DNA from: CAYMKL01 sp964390805
Lineage (GTDB): Bacteria; Chloroflexota; Anaerolineae; VGOG01
Direction of reading: 5' to 3'
DNA length: 64,000 nucleotides
Assembly: GCA_964390805.1 (NCBI GenBank)
Contig: CAYMKL010000009.1
Coordinates: forward strand, 18,929 to 82,928
A program made the position numbers and the translations under genes. Of this stretch, positions 50,601-61,000 are shown piece after piece. How positions within the stretch are numbered: position 1 is the stretch's first letter; each line of letters begins with the position of its first letter. Below the pieces are notes generated by a model. It was not told the origin of the DNA and searched no databases. It saw only the letters and a program-made list of their open reading frames with translations.

Positions 50601-51848
50601 GGAGCAACTGGCGATGTTCTGGAAGCCCCCACCGATGGTGGTCCAGTAGCCACTGGCGATGTTCTGGAAGCCCCCACCGATGGTGGTCCAGTAGCCGCTG
50701 GCGGTGTTCCACTTGCCCCCGCCCACGGCCGCATAGTCGCCGGTGACGGTGATCCAGGAGCCGCCGGCCACCGTGGCCGCCTTGCCGGTCACGCTGATGT
50801 GTTCCCCACCGCCGATGGTGGCGCTGATCGCGTCGGCGTGGTTCTTGATGCCCCCGCCGACGGTGGCGTAACTGCCGCTGGCAGTGTTGCTGAAGCCGCC
50901 GCCGACGGCCGCGTAGGGGGCGCTGCTGGGATCGGCGTCCCCGTCGCCCGCCTGGTTGCCTGCGCCTCCGTCTACTGTGCCGAAATGGTCAGTCACGCGG
51001 TTGCGATGGTCAGCGTCCCCCCCGCCACCGATGGCCGCGCCCACCACCTCGGAGCTGACGACGTTGTCGCGGTGGCCACCGATCAGGTTGGGGCTGGTGA
51101 TGTTGGGCTCCAGGCGCAGGGCGCGCTCGTTGTTCACGTGCAACTGCAGGGCCTGGTCGTCGGTGGTGCCCAGGAAGTTGATGCCGGGCGTGGTCCCGGC
51201 ATTGCCCGTGAGGGACCAGAAGATGCCCGCCCCACCTGTCTGATCGTCGCTGCACTCCCACTGGCTGAAGGTGCTGTTCCACTTGGCGACCTGGCCGTTG
51301 CCGCACGACAGGCCGCCCAAGGTGTCATTGTCCACCCCGTCGGCGAAGCCGGCCGGCAGGCCGGTCAGACCGGTCCAGGGGGCGGTGGCGGCGTTCTTGG
51401 CCTCTTCTGCCTGGATGGCATAGGGTACACTTACCAGGTGCACACGCGGGCTCAACGTCTCCGTCTCCACCTCCAGCTCCAGCCAGCGGGAGGTGCCCTC
51501 GAAATCCGAGGCGCTCAACGCCGTGGTGCTGCCCAATTCCACGTTGAACAGCCCCCTGGTCACCTGAACTTCTTGCGTCTCAGACCAGATGAGGGATCCA
51601 CCCGTCTCGGCGTCATAGATGTTGAAGGTGACGTTGTAAGTGCCGTCTGGTTTGGGGAGACCAGTCTCGGGATCCGCCAAACGCCCCTGGTAGTTCAGCA
51701 GCAAAGGGGCTCCCCCTTGCATAAGAGGCCCCGCAAGTAGGGAGGCCCCAGCGCTTCCCACAGCCCACAGAAGGACTGCCACGGCCATCATACCCGCTAT
51801 CACGCTCAAGATGGCCATTCCTAGTGTTCTGATACTTACTCTCTCCAT
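47625..51848 (-). CDS. large beta-roll repeat protein with C-terminal S74 chaperone domain
   Basis: 1407 residues. The ATG at 51848 follows AAAGGAGGAACG. Order: signal/anchor helix; an N-terminal beta domain (NYQGRLADPETGLPKPDGTY, then SVPYAIQAEEAKNA); a very long tract of roughly 14-residue repeats of the form ATVGGGxxNTASGxY, reminiscent of YadA-type head or hyaluronidase-like beta rolls; then an intramolecular chaperone of peptidase family S74 (SDRNLKESFAPVDG to MGPVAQDFYAAF), a coiled coil, and a transmembrane helix near the C-terminus. Within the tract a block GGGEHISVTGKAATVAGGS recurs at least five times with near-identical DNA. S74 domains trimerise and cleave phage tail spikes, so this is probably a trimeric surface fibre or adhesin. 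Confidence 0.85.
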   Translation of the reverse strand: MERVSIRTLGMAILSVIAGMMAVAVLLWAVGSAGASLLAGPLMQGGAPLLLNYQGRLADPETGLPKPDGTYNVTFNIYDAETGGSLIWSETQEVQVTRGLFNVELGSTTALSASDFEGTSRWLELEVETETLSPRVHLVSVPYAIQAEEAKNAATAPWTGLTGLPAGFADGVDNDTLGGLSCGNGQVAKWNSTFSQWECSDDQTGGAGIFWSLTGNAGTTPGINFLGTTDDQALQLHVNNERALRLEPNITSPNLIGGHRDNVVSSEVVGAAIGGGGDADHRNRVTDHFGTVDGGAGNQAGDGDADPSSAPYAAVGGGFSNTASGSYATVGGGIKNHADAISATIGGGEHISVTGKAATVAGGSWITVTGDYAAVGGGKWNTASGYWTTIGGGFQNIASGYWTTIGGGFQNIASCSWATVGGGLRNTASGNESTVGGGGYNEASGDESTVGGGWGNIASNDYTTIGGGEHISVTGKAATVAGGSYITVTGDYAAVGGGYQNVVTATYATVGGGWRNQAGGDEWLLGGFWSQGGGDTVGGGNSNWAHGGGTTIGGGVLNRVSDGGLGTIGGGFNNYTVGWAATIGGGQGNITMADFATIGGGGPSEPDMGGDEAAVGNVVYDDFGTIGGGADNQAGSGDEDTTNAPYATVSGGKNNTATHWYTTIGGGTMNHADAFTATIGGGEHISVTGKAATVAGGSWITVTGDYAAVGGGLFNVITGTYASVGGGWHNTASGYAGTVGGGEWNTAGNTWAAVGGGLGNTASGYVTSVGGGLGNTASDFYATVGGGIFNIASGSYATVGGGYLNHADAMTVTIGGGEHISVTGKAATVAGGSWITATGDYAAVGGGYGNVACNWVPTIGGGWHNTACAWYATVGGGRDNTASGEDTTVGGGSGNTASEWYATVGGGFRNTASDERATVGGGQENAASDQYATVGGGFRNTASRYAATVGGGYTNVITGTADYATIGGGYMNHADAMTVTIGGGEYISVTGKAATVAGGSWITVTSDYVAVGGGQHNVVTATYGTIGGGQYNVVTGTHATVSGGHANTASWDYATVGGGDSNIASGGDATVGGGVNNTASGYESTIGGGGQNVASGLFSSVGGGNANTASWDYATVGGGDRNIASGGDATVGGGVLNRASGYESTIGGGAHNVVSGTFATVPGGLDNLAQGTYSFAAGRRAKAQQGGTFVWGDSTDADITSPITDSFTIRASGGVTMYTSSDLSSGATLPAGSGSWSGTSDRNLKESFAPVDGQEVLARLAELPITTWNYKAQDSTIRHMGPVAQDFYAAFDVGEDDRHISTVDADGVALAAIQGLHQLSQEQAARIKELEAENAVLKAENVTQQQQLDDLELRLTALEKQGAASGSPRSKLADGWPFGSAQGWLLLGGLVVAAGVVLQRRHPGGES
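48838..50855 (-). repeat. near-identical DNA blocks within the beta-roll gene
   Basis: A block of about 100 bp encoding GGGEHISVTGKAATVAGGS and the following WITVTGDYAAVGGG recurs near 48838, 49336, 49740, 50385 and 50743. Such blocks can recombine and change the length of the fibre. Confidence 0.75.
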
Positions 51849-51954
51849 TTTCGTTCCTCCTTTTGCTGTTTCTATAGTATTGCCCTTACACATTTGCGTC
51901 CTTTTCTTAGTAGTGACGGTACAGAGCGAAGCAATCCCCTCCCCACGACCAAAA

Positions 51955-51999
51955 GACGCCAGCCTCAGGGTGTGCAGAAGTACGGCCTTGGCTGGCGTC
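51955..51999 (-). terminator. terminator of the giant RHS gene
   Basis: GACGCCAGCC (51955-51964) pairs with GGCTGGCGTC (51990-51999). On the minus strand TTTT follows the stem. It lies between the giant gene and the beta-roll gene. Confidence 0.7.
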
Positions 52000-52044
52000 G
52001 GGTTCAGGGATGTTGTCTACTGTTTCTCGGTTCAAACTGCCCTC

Positions 52045-55000
52045 TCACGGGCAAGTTTCCCCCCAATGCACCACCACCAGCATGATGTCCAGGATGTCAA
52101 TGTCGCAGTCGCCATCGAGGTCATAGAGGAGATTGTAGCATTCGTTGCCGCACCTGCAGCGCCAGTGGCTGGCCACGGCCATAATGTCAAGTACGTCAAT
52201 GTGCCAATCCCCGTTGATATCCTCGCGGCAGGATGAGGGCAGTGTGATCGTGCTGCTGGCAGCGTTGTTCGTTTCATCAAATTCAGCTATACTGACGGCC
52301 GGGTCTACCAGGGCGAACACGGCTACATCGCTCCCCGGAGCGTGTCCACCTACGTTCCATGCCAGAGTCACAACAGCGCTTTCCCCGCTGTCCAGAGCCG
52401 GGACCGCTGCCGTACCAATTAGCGCCCCGCCCGCGTCCGGATCACCCTCGTAGACCGCCACGCTGGTGGCGGCTGCACCATCCACGCCCTGGTTGAAGAC
52501 AATCAGGTTGAGGGTCTGGGTGGGGCTGGGTTGGGCGGCGAGGGCTGGTGGGCCAACAGTCAGGTCGGGCAAATCGGTGCCGTAGTCGAAGGTGGCCTGT
52601 CTCTGGCTGGCGAGGGCGCCGACCAATAGGGTGGCGGTCAGGACACGATGGCCTGGCGCGATGGAACCGGTCAGGCCGACGTTGACCGTTTGCAGGCCGG
52701 CTGCCAGGCCGAGTGTTTCCACCTGCGGCGCGGCGCCATTGAGGGCCAGGGACAGTTGGCCAGTGAGTGCGGTGCTGGCGTAGAGCTGCACCACGGCGGT
52801 CACTGGGTCGCTAGCGGTGGGGTAGCTGACCAGGTCGGTGAAGAGACTGAGCAAGCTGGCTAAGCCGACATCAAAGGCCTCGATCCCATCGGCATAGACC
52901 AGCGTCGGATCGGCCGCGTCCACCAGTTCGTAACTGAGCAGATGGAGTCCCGCCTGGGCGTCTGTGATCGTCGCCGTCGCCGTCAGCACGTTGTCCAGGC
53001 TGGTAGACAGGTGCACCGCCTGCTCAGTCGTAGCGCCGCTGGAACCGTCGGGGTAGATGAGGGCGCCGTGCAGGAGTACGTCCACGTCCTGGTCGCTGGC
53101 CACGGTCAGCCAGGCGTTGACCTGTTCGCCCGGACTGTAGCTCGTCCGATGCAGGCGTGCCTCGGTGACCCGGACCAAAGGCCCGGCGACGTCGAACGTG
53201 GCTTGATACTGACGCCCTTCATCGGCGCAGCCACAGCCGGTCAGCCGGTAGTTGACGGCATAGCTGCCACGAGCCATCGGCACAGGCAGGGTGAAGGCAA
53301 AGCCCGTATCGCTCCCAGTTAGCGACAGCGTGGTTGTGTAGCCTGGCGCCGTGATGTCCAGTTGCCCCGTAATGCTAGTCAGCACGGTGGCCTGCACGGG
53401 ATCGCCGGGACTGTAAACGTCGCGGTCGAGCACCACGGTGACGGCCGGCTGCTGCTGGCTGAGCCGTAAGGTGTTGAGGTAGATCCCCCGTTGGCTGGAC
53501 TGGTGGTAGATGCCGTAGAAGACCAGGCCGCCTTCGCTGAACGTTGCTGTCAACGGGAAAGCCAGGTTGACCGGGATAGTGGTCAGGGTGAAGGCCTGCG
53601 TCTGCGTGATACCACCCAGGCTGGCCAGCGCGTACAGGCCAGGCACGTCGGTCGCCAGGTTATTGGTCACCGTCAGCAGCATTGAGGCTGACTCGCCTTC
53701 CTCATAGGCTGCCCGGTCTGTGCCAGCGGCCACGGTCAGGCTGATCCCCTGTACGCTGAGGAGTAGTTCTTCCTGCTGATCGTTGAGGTCGTAGGTTGCC
53801 AGGTAGTCTTTGGCTTCCAACTCCGGCGGCACATAGAAAGTGAAGTCAAAGCTTTCGGCTCCATCAACGTCAACCTGTTGCACCTGTGTCTCGTCAGCGA
53901 TGTCGCCCAGAGTGAAACGCAAGCTGGCCTGCCCGGCCTGATCCCCACTGTTGCCCACGCCAAAGGTCAACGTGACCGTCTGACCAACTGACAGGAGGGT
54001 GTCGGTCGGCACGGAAGTGACACTCAGCACTGGCCCGCGCACGGTGAACACTGTCTCGGTTTGGGCCACGGTGACGCCTGCGCCGGTGATCACGGCGACG
54101 GTCGCGGTATGCACACCCGTCGAGGCCAAGGTGATGTCGACGGCGAAGGTGTACGTCCCACTGGCCCCCACGGCCAGCGCGGTCGGCTGCGACGCCTGGT
54201 AACAGTAGTCGGTGGTCAGTTGCAGCGTGCCTGCGAAGGGCCGGCTGCCGTTGTTGGTCAGCGTCACCGTGATCGGTACAGGCGAGCCAGAAATGCCGGC
54301 CGTACCGCTGATGGCGATGCTCGTTTCTGACGCGACGGTGAAGGTCCGCAGTCCACTGGCGAGTGGACAGACATCAGCGTGCGTCTGGTAGGTCAGCGTG
54401 TAGGTGCTGGCCAACAGGTCGAAGAGCGTACTGCCTGCTGTCGTGTTGCCGGTGGATAGGTAGGTGTCGAACTGCGAATGGATTGCGGATTGCGAATCGG
54501 TTAGGGTGATGGTGGTGGTAAAGGCCACGTCCAGTTGCCCGGTGTTAGTAAAGGTGTAGGGAATCTCGATGATGCCCGGGGCGTAGGTCGGCTGCGGAGA
54601 GAAGGCTGCATCCAGCGCCTGGCCGAAGGTCACGGGCAAGGTGAGCGTCTGCGTCAGGTCACCGGTGAGGGGAATAGCCAACGTCGTGTCAGCGCAGGTC
54701 TGGGCGCTGCTTTGCACCAAGACGGTCGCGCCGGCCGGCACGTCCACTGTCCACTGCCCACTGCCCACTGCCCGCTGTTTACTGTTTACTGACCACTGAT
54801 CACTGATCACCACCTGCCCGGTAATGGCGCCGGTGTTGGTCAGGCTCACGGTCAGGCTGAAGGGGTCGCTGCCGACCAACGTCGGCCCAGCGACTGAGGC
54901 GGCGATGGCCGGCTGGGCGACGACCACGTCCTGTTGGGCACTCAACCCATCGGCGCTGGCACTGAAAGTGGTCGTGCCCACGCTGCCTGGCGCGGTGGCG

Positions 55001-58000
55001 ATGACGGTGAAGGGGTGGCTGCTGCCGGCCGCGACGTTGAACGGTCCCTCAATGTGGATGGTCACGCCGTCTTGGGTCAGGGTCACTGTCTGGTTGGTCA
55101 GTCCAGAGGGGCTGTTGTTGACCAGCGCGCCGGTGACGGTGATGGCTGCGCCCGGCCGCACCGGGTCCGGCGCCGCGTCGAGCGTGAGTCCGATCTGGCC
55201 GGGGACGATGTAGAATGGCGCGCGGTCGGCCGCCAGGGTCTGGCCTTTGGCGCTGACGAACCGGGCGGTCAGGACATACCGCCCGGTGGCGTTCAGGTTC
55301 GTCACTGCGGTTAGCCTCTGCGTCACCTGGGCGGCCGGCAGGCTGATGGTCTGATCGGCCGACCAGATCACTGTGCTCTGCCGTGGGCCGACACTGGCAC
55401 CCTCGTAAGTGCCGACCCAGATGTGGCCATCGCCACCTACAGAAACCACCTGGATGGCGTCATCTCCCAATCCATGAGCCGTGGTGAAGGTCTGCCAGGT
55501 GTCGCCCAGGCCATCAAAGGGATCGCCGCCGTCGTCCAACCGGCTGAGGCCCACGCCGGTGCCAAACCACTTGTCGCCAGCCTGGTCAATGGCAACACCT
55601 GTCACCCAATTCCACACTAGGCCATCGTCGGTGTCATAGGTGTACCAGGTATCGTCTCCTTTGTTGCTCAGCGTGCCGTTATGGTCCAACAGGCTCACGC
55701 CATTGCCAGTAGCGAACCAAATGTTATTTTGGTCATCCACAGCGATGTCGTAGACGGTGCCGTTGGCTAGCCCATCGGCGGAAGTAAAAGTGACCCACAC
55801 GTCGTCCGTCTTGGTGAAGGGGGTGCCGGCGTCCATCAGCGCCACCACCTCGTTCCAGATGCCGATCCACTTGACGCCGGCCTGGTCAATGGCCAGCGCC
55901 TGGGGCACGCTTGTCAGCCCATCGGCCGCGGTGAAGATCATCGTCAGGTCGTCGGTTTTGGTGATGGGCGTGCCGCCATCATCAAGCACGGCCAGCGTGG
56001 CCGCGCCCCACTGGTCATAGCCGGCGAACCATTTCCGGTTGGCGTCATCCACCGCTATCGCATTCGGGGTTCCGACCCCAATGTCGCCCGCTCCAAAGGT
56101 CTGCCAGGCGTCGTCGGACTTGTCCAGGGGGGTGCCGCCGTGATCCAAGGCGGCCGTGCCGGAATCGGTGCCAGCCCAGACCGCATCGGCCTGGTCGAGG
56201 GCCAGGGCCTTGACACCGTCCGAGGGCAACCCATCGGTCGGGTGAAAACTTGCCCACTGGTCGTCGCTGGAATCGGCCGGTGTGCCCCTGTCATCGAGCA
56301 CGCGAATGCCGCACCCCGAGCTTTGGCCGCCAAACCAGGTCAGCCCCCCGGCCCCAGCCGTGATGGCGTCTACATAGTAGGTGCCGATGCCGGCGTCGGA
56401 GTTGAACGCCTCCCAGACGTCGTCGGCCTGGTTAAAGGGGGTGCCGCCGTGGTCGAGCAGCGCCAACCCTCCATAGTCCAACACGACAGCACCAAACCAG
56501 ACCAGGTTGCCCGTGTCTGGATAGATGACCTCGACGTCGCTCTGGAGATAGTCGTTTTCAAAGGTCCCCCACGTGTCGCCGGTGCCGTCAAAGGGGTCGG
56601 CGCCGGTATCCAGGACGCTGACCCCGCTGGGATGACCGAACCACTTGCTCCCGGAGCTGTCCACGACGAGGGAGATGATGTCGTCGTAATATAGCCCAGA
56701 ATTAGAGGTGTTGAACACATACCAGGTATCGCCGGTCCCGTCAAAGGGACTGGCACCGGTGTCCAGCACCCCGGCGCCGCCATAGTAGCCGCCGAACCAC
56801 TTGTTGCCGTCGGCATCAAAGCCCATTGCATTCGCGGTGTCATAGGGCAGCCCACTCCCCCAGTAATAGCTATACCAGGTGTCGCCAGTCCCGTCGAAGG
56901 GGTTGCCTCCGTCGCCAAGCACGCTTACGCCGTCGTCTGTGCCGAACCATTTGTTGCCGGCGACGTCAATGCCGACAGCGTTGATACCATCGTTGGACAA
57001 ACCACTGTTGGCGGTCGTAAAGTGGGCCCAACTGTCATCGCTCTTATCCATCGGGTCAGGGCCGGGGTCCAGGACAGACACGCCGTTGAAGACGTGGCCT
57101 AGCCAGAGGTTGCCGGCCGCGTCCTGCGCGATGTCGGCCACGTGGTCAGGCAGTCCATCGGCGGCGGTGTAAGTGAGCCAGCGGTCGTCCGATTTGTCAA
57201 AGGGGGTGCCGCCGTCGTACAGCACGCTCAGGGCATGTGGATTGTACGAGGCGATCCATTTGTAACCCGCCGCGTCTACAAAGACCATGCGTACATACGG
57301 ATAGGGGATGCCGTCCTGCGTGTCAAAGAGCTGCCAGCGGTCGTCCGAGTTGTCAAAGGGGGTACCGCCATCGTCGAAGGCGTTGACAGCAAGAGGGGAG
57401 GCCATCCACTTGACTCCGGCGCTATCGGTCATCATGGTTTGGATGCGGCCGGCCGGTCCATGCTGGCCCGCTTTGTGGGTGACCCACTGCCAGGTTGCAG
57501 GTCCACTGAGGGAAATGTGCAGCGTGGCGTCGTCGAGGGGGTAGGTGCTGGCATTGGTGATCGTGGCTGAGGCGGTGATCGGTTCGCCCTGCGTGTAGAT
57601 CAGGCTCTCAGTTGCGGCTTGTAGTTCGGCCTGCACGCCGTCCACCGTGGCCAGCAGAGTGAACGGCTGCGCGCGGCCGGTCTGCGTGTCCGTCAGCACG
57701 CCGCGCACGACATAGTCGCCAGAGACGCCAGCAGCCGGCACGGTGAACGTGAACGAACCGGCTGCCCCGGCCCGGATGCTGGCCAACGTACCGCTGACGG
57801 TCTGGAGGGTAATGGCGCGTGCATCCTGGAGCCAGGCACGGTAGCTGGCGGATGTATCCACTCCGCCGGTATTGGCGATGGTGAGGGTGACGGGATGTCC
57901 GGCCATCAGCGTTGTGTCAGGCAAGGCGGCTCGCAACCTGGAATCGGGGATGACAATCATGGTAGTGGCGGCGATAGCATCGCCCGTGGTAAGAGTTAAG

Positions 58001-61000
58001 GTGGCGGTGAGAGGATAGCTACCTGCTGCCAGCGTTGCCGGCAGAGTCACAGAGTGAGTGGCGGTCACCTGCCCTCCGGCAGCGAGTGAGAGCGTGTCGG
58101 TCTGGGCGTAGCCTGCGGCTGGCACCTCCACCCGCAGGTGCGGACTCTGCTGCCAGCGGCCACTGTTCAAAACGGTCACGTCCACCCGCATCACGTCGCG
58201 CACGACGTAGCTCGGTTGGTCCAGTTGAATGGAGAGCGCAGGCTTGTTGAGCGTCGTGACCTGCCAGGCCCGCGTGCCGTGCTCGTCGCGGCTGGTCAGG
58301 CTGAAGGTGTAGACGCCGAACTGAGCGACCGGCGTGGTGAAGGGCACGCTCAGACTCTGGCTTTGACCGGCCGGCAGGGTAAAGGGTTGCGGCGTGAGGG
58401 GCTGGCTGACGCCGGCCGGATCGGTGAGGGTCACGGCCAGGGTGGCGCTGATCACATCCAGCGTTGTGCTGGTGTTGGTAGCGGTGACGACCAGGCTCTG
58501 CGCGCTGCCGGGCGAGAGCGTGGCCGGCAGCGCTGTGGCGAAACGAAGGGGGCTGGCAGTGATCTGGAAGCTGCTGCTACCGGTGCCGATGGTGCGATTG
58601 TCGGCGTCTCTCGCTTCGGCGTACAGGGTGGCTGTTCCCGGCTGCGCCGTCAAGGGCACGGTGAAGGCAAACGAGGCAGTCACTGTGGCCGTCGGGGCCA
58701 AGGCGGGAAACCGCTGCGCGCTGTACAGAGCGGTGCGCTGCAAATCCCACGCTATCAGGCGCAAGGTGGGTGAGTAAGCAGCGGTGGCTGTGTTGGTGAG
58801 CGTCACCGTGGCCTGCACCATCCCCCCGCGGGCGTATTCGGTCCTGTCCGTGCTCATGCTTACCTGAACGGTAGCCGGCACCACGCGGATCTGGAACCAG
58901 GCCTGTTGACTGACGCTGTCGTAGCTCAGGCGAGCGAAGAGACCGTCGTTGGTCAGGATGTTCGCCGTGTGAGTGAAGTTAATCTCACTCTGGGCCGGGA
59001 CGGTGACGGTGCGACTCAAGCCGTAGTTAAACCCGTAGGCGGGGTCTTCTGTGCGCCGTGCGTGTTCCGGGAAACCATACTCGACCGTGGCTTGGCGCGC
59101 ACTGTCGGTGAAGTTGTGCGCGTGGAAGGTGAAGGTGGCCGGGCCAAGGACGAAGTTCTCAGTGGCGGCGGTGATGCTAAGGCCCATGGCTTTGCCCGGG
59201 CCGGCCCCTGGGCTGGGCTGGCTGACGGCGAAGCGCGCGCCCCAGGCGGTTGGCTGGACGACGTTGCTGGCCGCATCCAGCAGCGTGTACTGAATCCACC
59301 AGACACCGAGTTTGGCTGGCAAGTTAGGCAGTTGCACAGTGAGCTGGGCCTGGCTGCCCACCTGGACGGTCTGGGTGACGGTCTGTTGGCTGGAGACGGC
59401 ACCATTGGGGTCCAGTATGGTGAACTGGATCAGGGCCGCGTCGGTGGATGTGCCATTAGTGGCGGGGAGCGGCACGGTGGCGGTCATGCCAGGACTGAAC
59501 TCCGGCAGCGGCCCATCGGGGTCCACGCCCCAGCTCAGCAGGTCGCGCAGCAGGCGCGCGCTATCAGCCGGGGGTTGATAGTTAGCAGTGCCCCAATCAT
59601 TGTACAGCGAAGTGGCGACGACGTACCCCCCCTGAGCAGAGGGGGAAGAGTACGGGTAGAGAATGAAGGCGGGCTGGCCGTTCTGGGTGCGGTGGAGCAG
59701 CGTACGCGTACCGGCCGGCAGGCTGGTGAAAAAGCCGTCCACACCGGCGGTCAGCGTGGCCTTGCTAAAGCCGGAGAGGATGGGGTGGTATTCAGACACG
59801 TAGAGCGAGGCATCGAAGCAACTGCTGTCCTCGGTCCAGCCATAACCGCCCAGGCCCCCACCCTCGCCCGCGGGGTAGGGGAGTGCACCGAACTCGTAAC
59901 CGTGCTGCTGGGCCAGGGCGATGATGACGCCACCACTCGCAGCGTAGGCTTCGAGGCGTGCGCGCAGGTTGCTCGCGCTCTCCAGCCCGTAGAGCCCACC
60001 GCTGGGGATAAACAGGATGGGCACATCGAGAGAGGCTGGCGCAAAGTCGAGGTAGACCGGCTCGCTGGACCAACCCCAACTGGCCAACAACGCCCGCGCT
60101 TCCTCAGCGTAGCCGTGCCAGAAGATGCCAACCCGGGGTTGGCCCACCAGCAGCGGCGCTCCATCACCGATTGCCGATTGCCGATTGCGGAAGGCGGATT
60201 GTGAACGAAATGGCCGATCTCCGAAATCCGAAATCCGAAATCCGAAATTGGGTAGGGGCAGGCTGGGGCTAGCAGCCGAATAGTTGTCGTCGGGATTATC
60301 GTGTCCCGGCTTGCGCGGCGGCTTCTCGGGTTCTTTATCGGGTTCCTCTTCCTTGTCACACTTCAAAACGGTGGTCCGGCAATACTGTCCGCCAGCACCG
60401 AATCTAAGGCCTAATCCTAGTGACAGGCCACCGCATATGTTCAGCCCAGCTTGCACTTGTCCGGTCGGTTCGATGCCTACGCTGCCCCCAACGCCAGCCC
60501 CTGCGATGCCTGCGCTAACCGAGGCGCCCGCAAAGATGCTGGTTCCACCAGGGCCCTTGCCTAGATCCTGACCGTCCGACGGGCCATTGAATAGAAATCC
60601 GCCGCACGGACTTGCTCCGAGCCCTGCCAATGCACCCAGTTGCAAGCAGCCGGTAATCAACGTGCACTTCTGGCCACTATTGAGGTTGCGACAAATGGAC
60701 TTCGTGAACTCACCACCAAGAAGGAACCCACCGCCGAACTGAAAGTTAGAACAACTCCAGGTGTCTAGCCCCAACGGGTCCACGTAAGTAGCCGGATTGT
60801 TATTGGCGTAGGCGTACATCAGGCGCACCTGAATCGGTCCCAGCGGATCGCGGCTGAGGAAGCGGCCGGTGGTCGAGTCGTACCAGCGGGCGCGGTATTG
60901 GTAGAGGTTGGCGTCCTCATCCAAGTAGCGCCCGGTGAAGCGGATGGGGTTGGCGATGCTGCCGGTCTGTGAGCGTACTCCGCCGAAGGCGTCGTACTGA

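Noticed and set aside
48300..51000. Regular short repeats as a possible CRISPR array
   Set aside because: The repeats are codon-phased, translate into a beta-roll protein, and lack uniform repeats with unique spacers; no cas genes are present.
50211..51740. Plus-strand 509-codon open frame and others like it (48396-49577, 42208-43272, 58906-60204, 14203-15129)
   Set aside because: They are antisense to clear genes; their repetitive translations mirror the repeats of the real proteins.
47625..51848. Prophage tail-fibre region
   Set aside because: Only the S74 domain is phage-like. There are no capsid, terminase, portal or lysis genes, and the protein has its own signal and membrane anchor.
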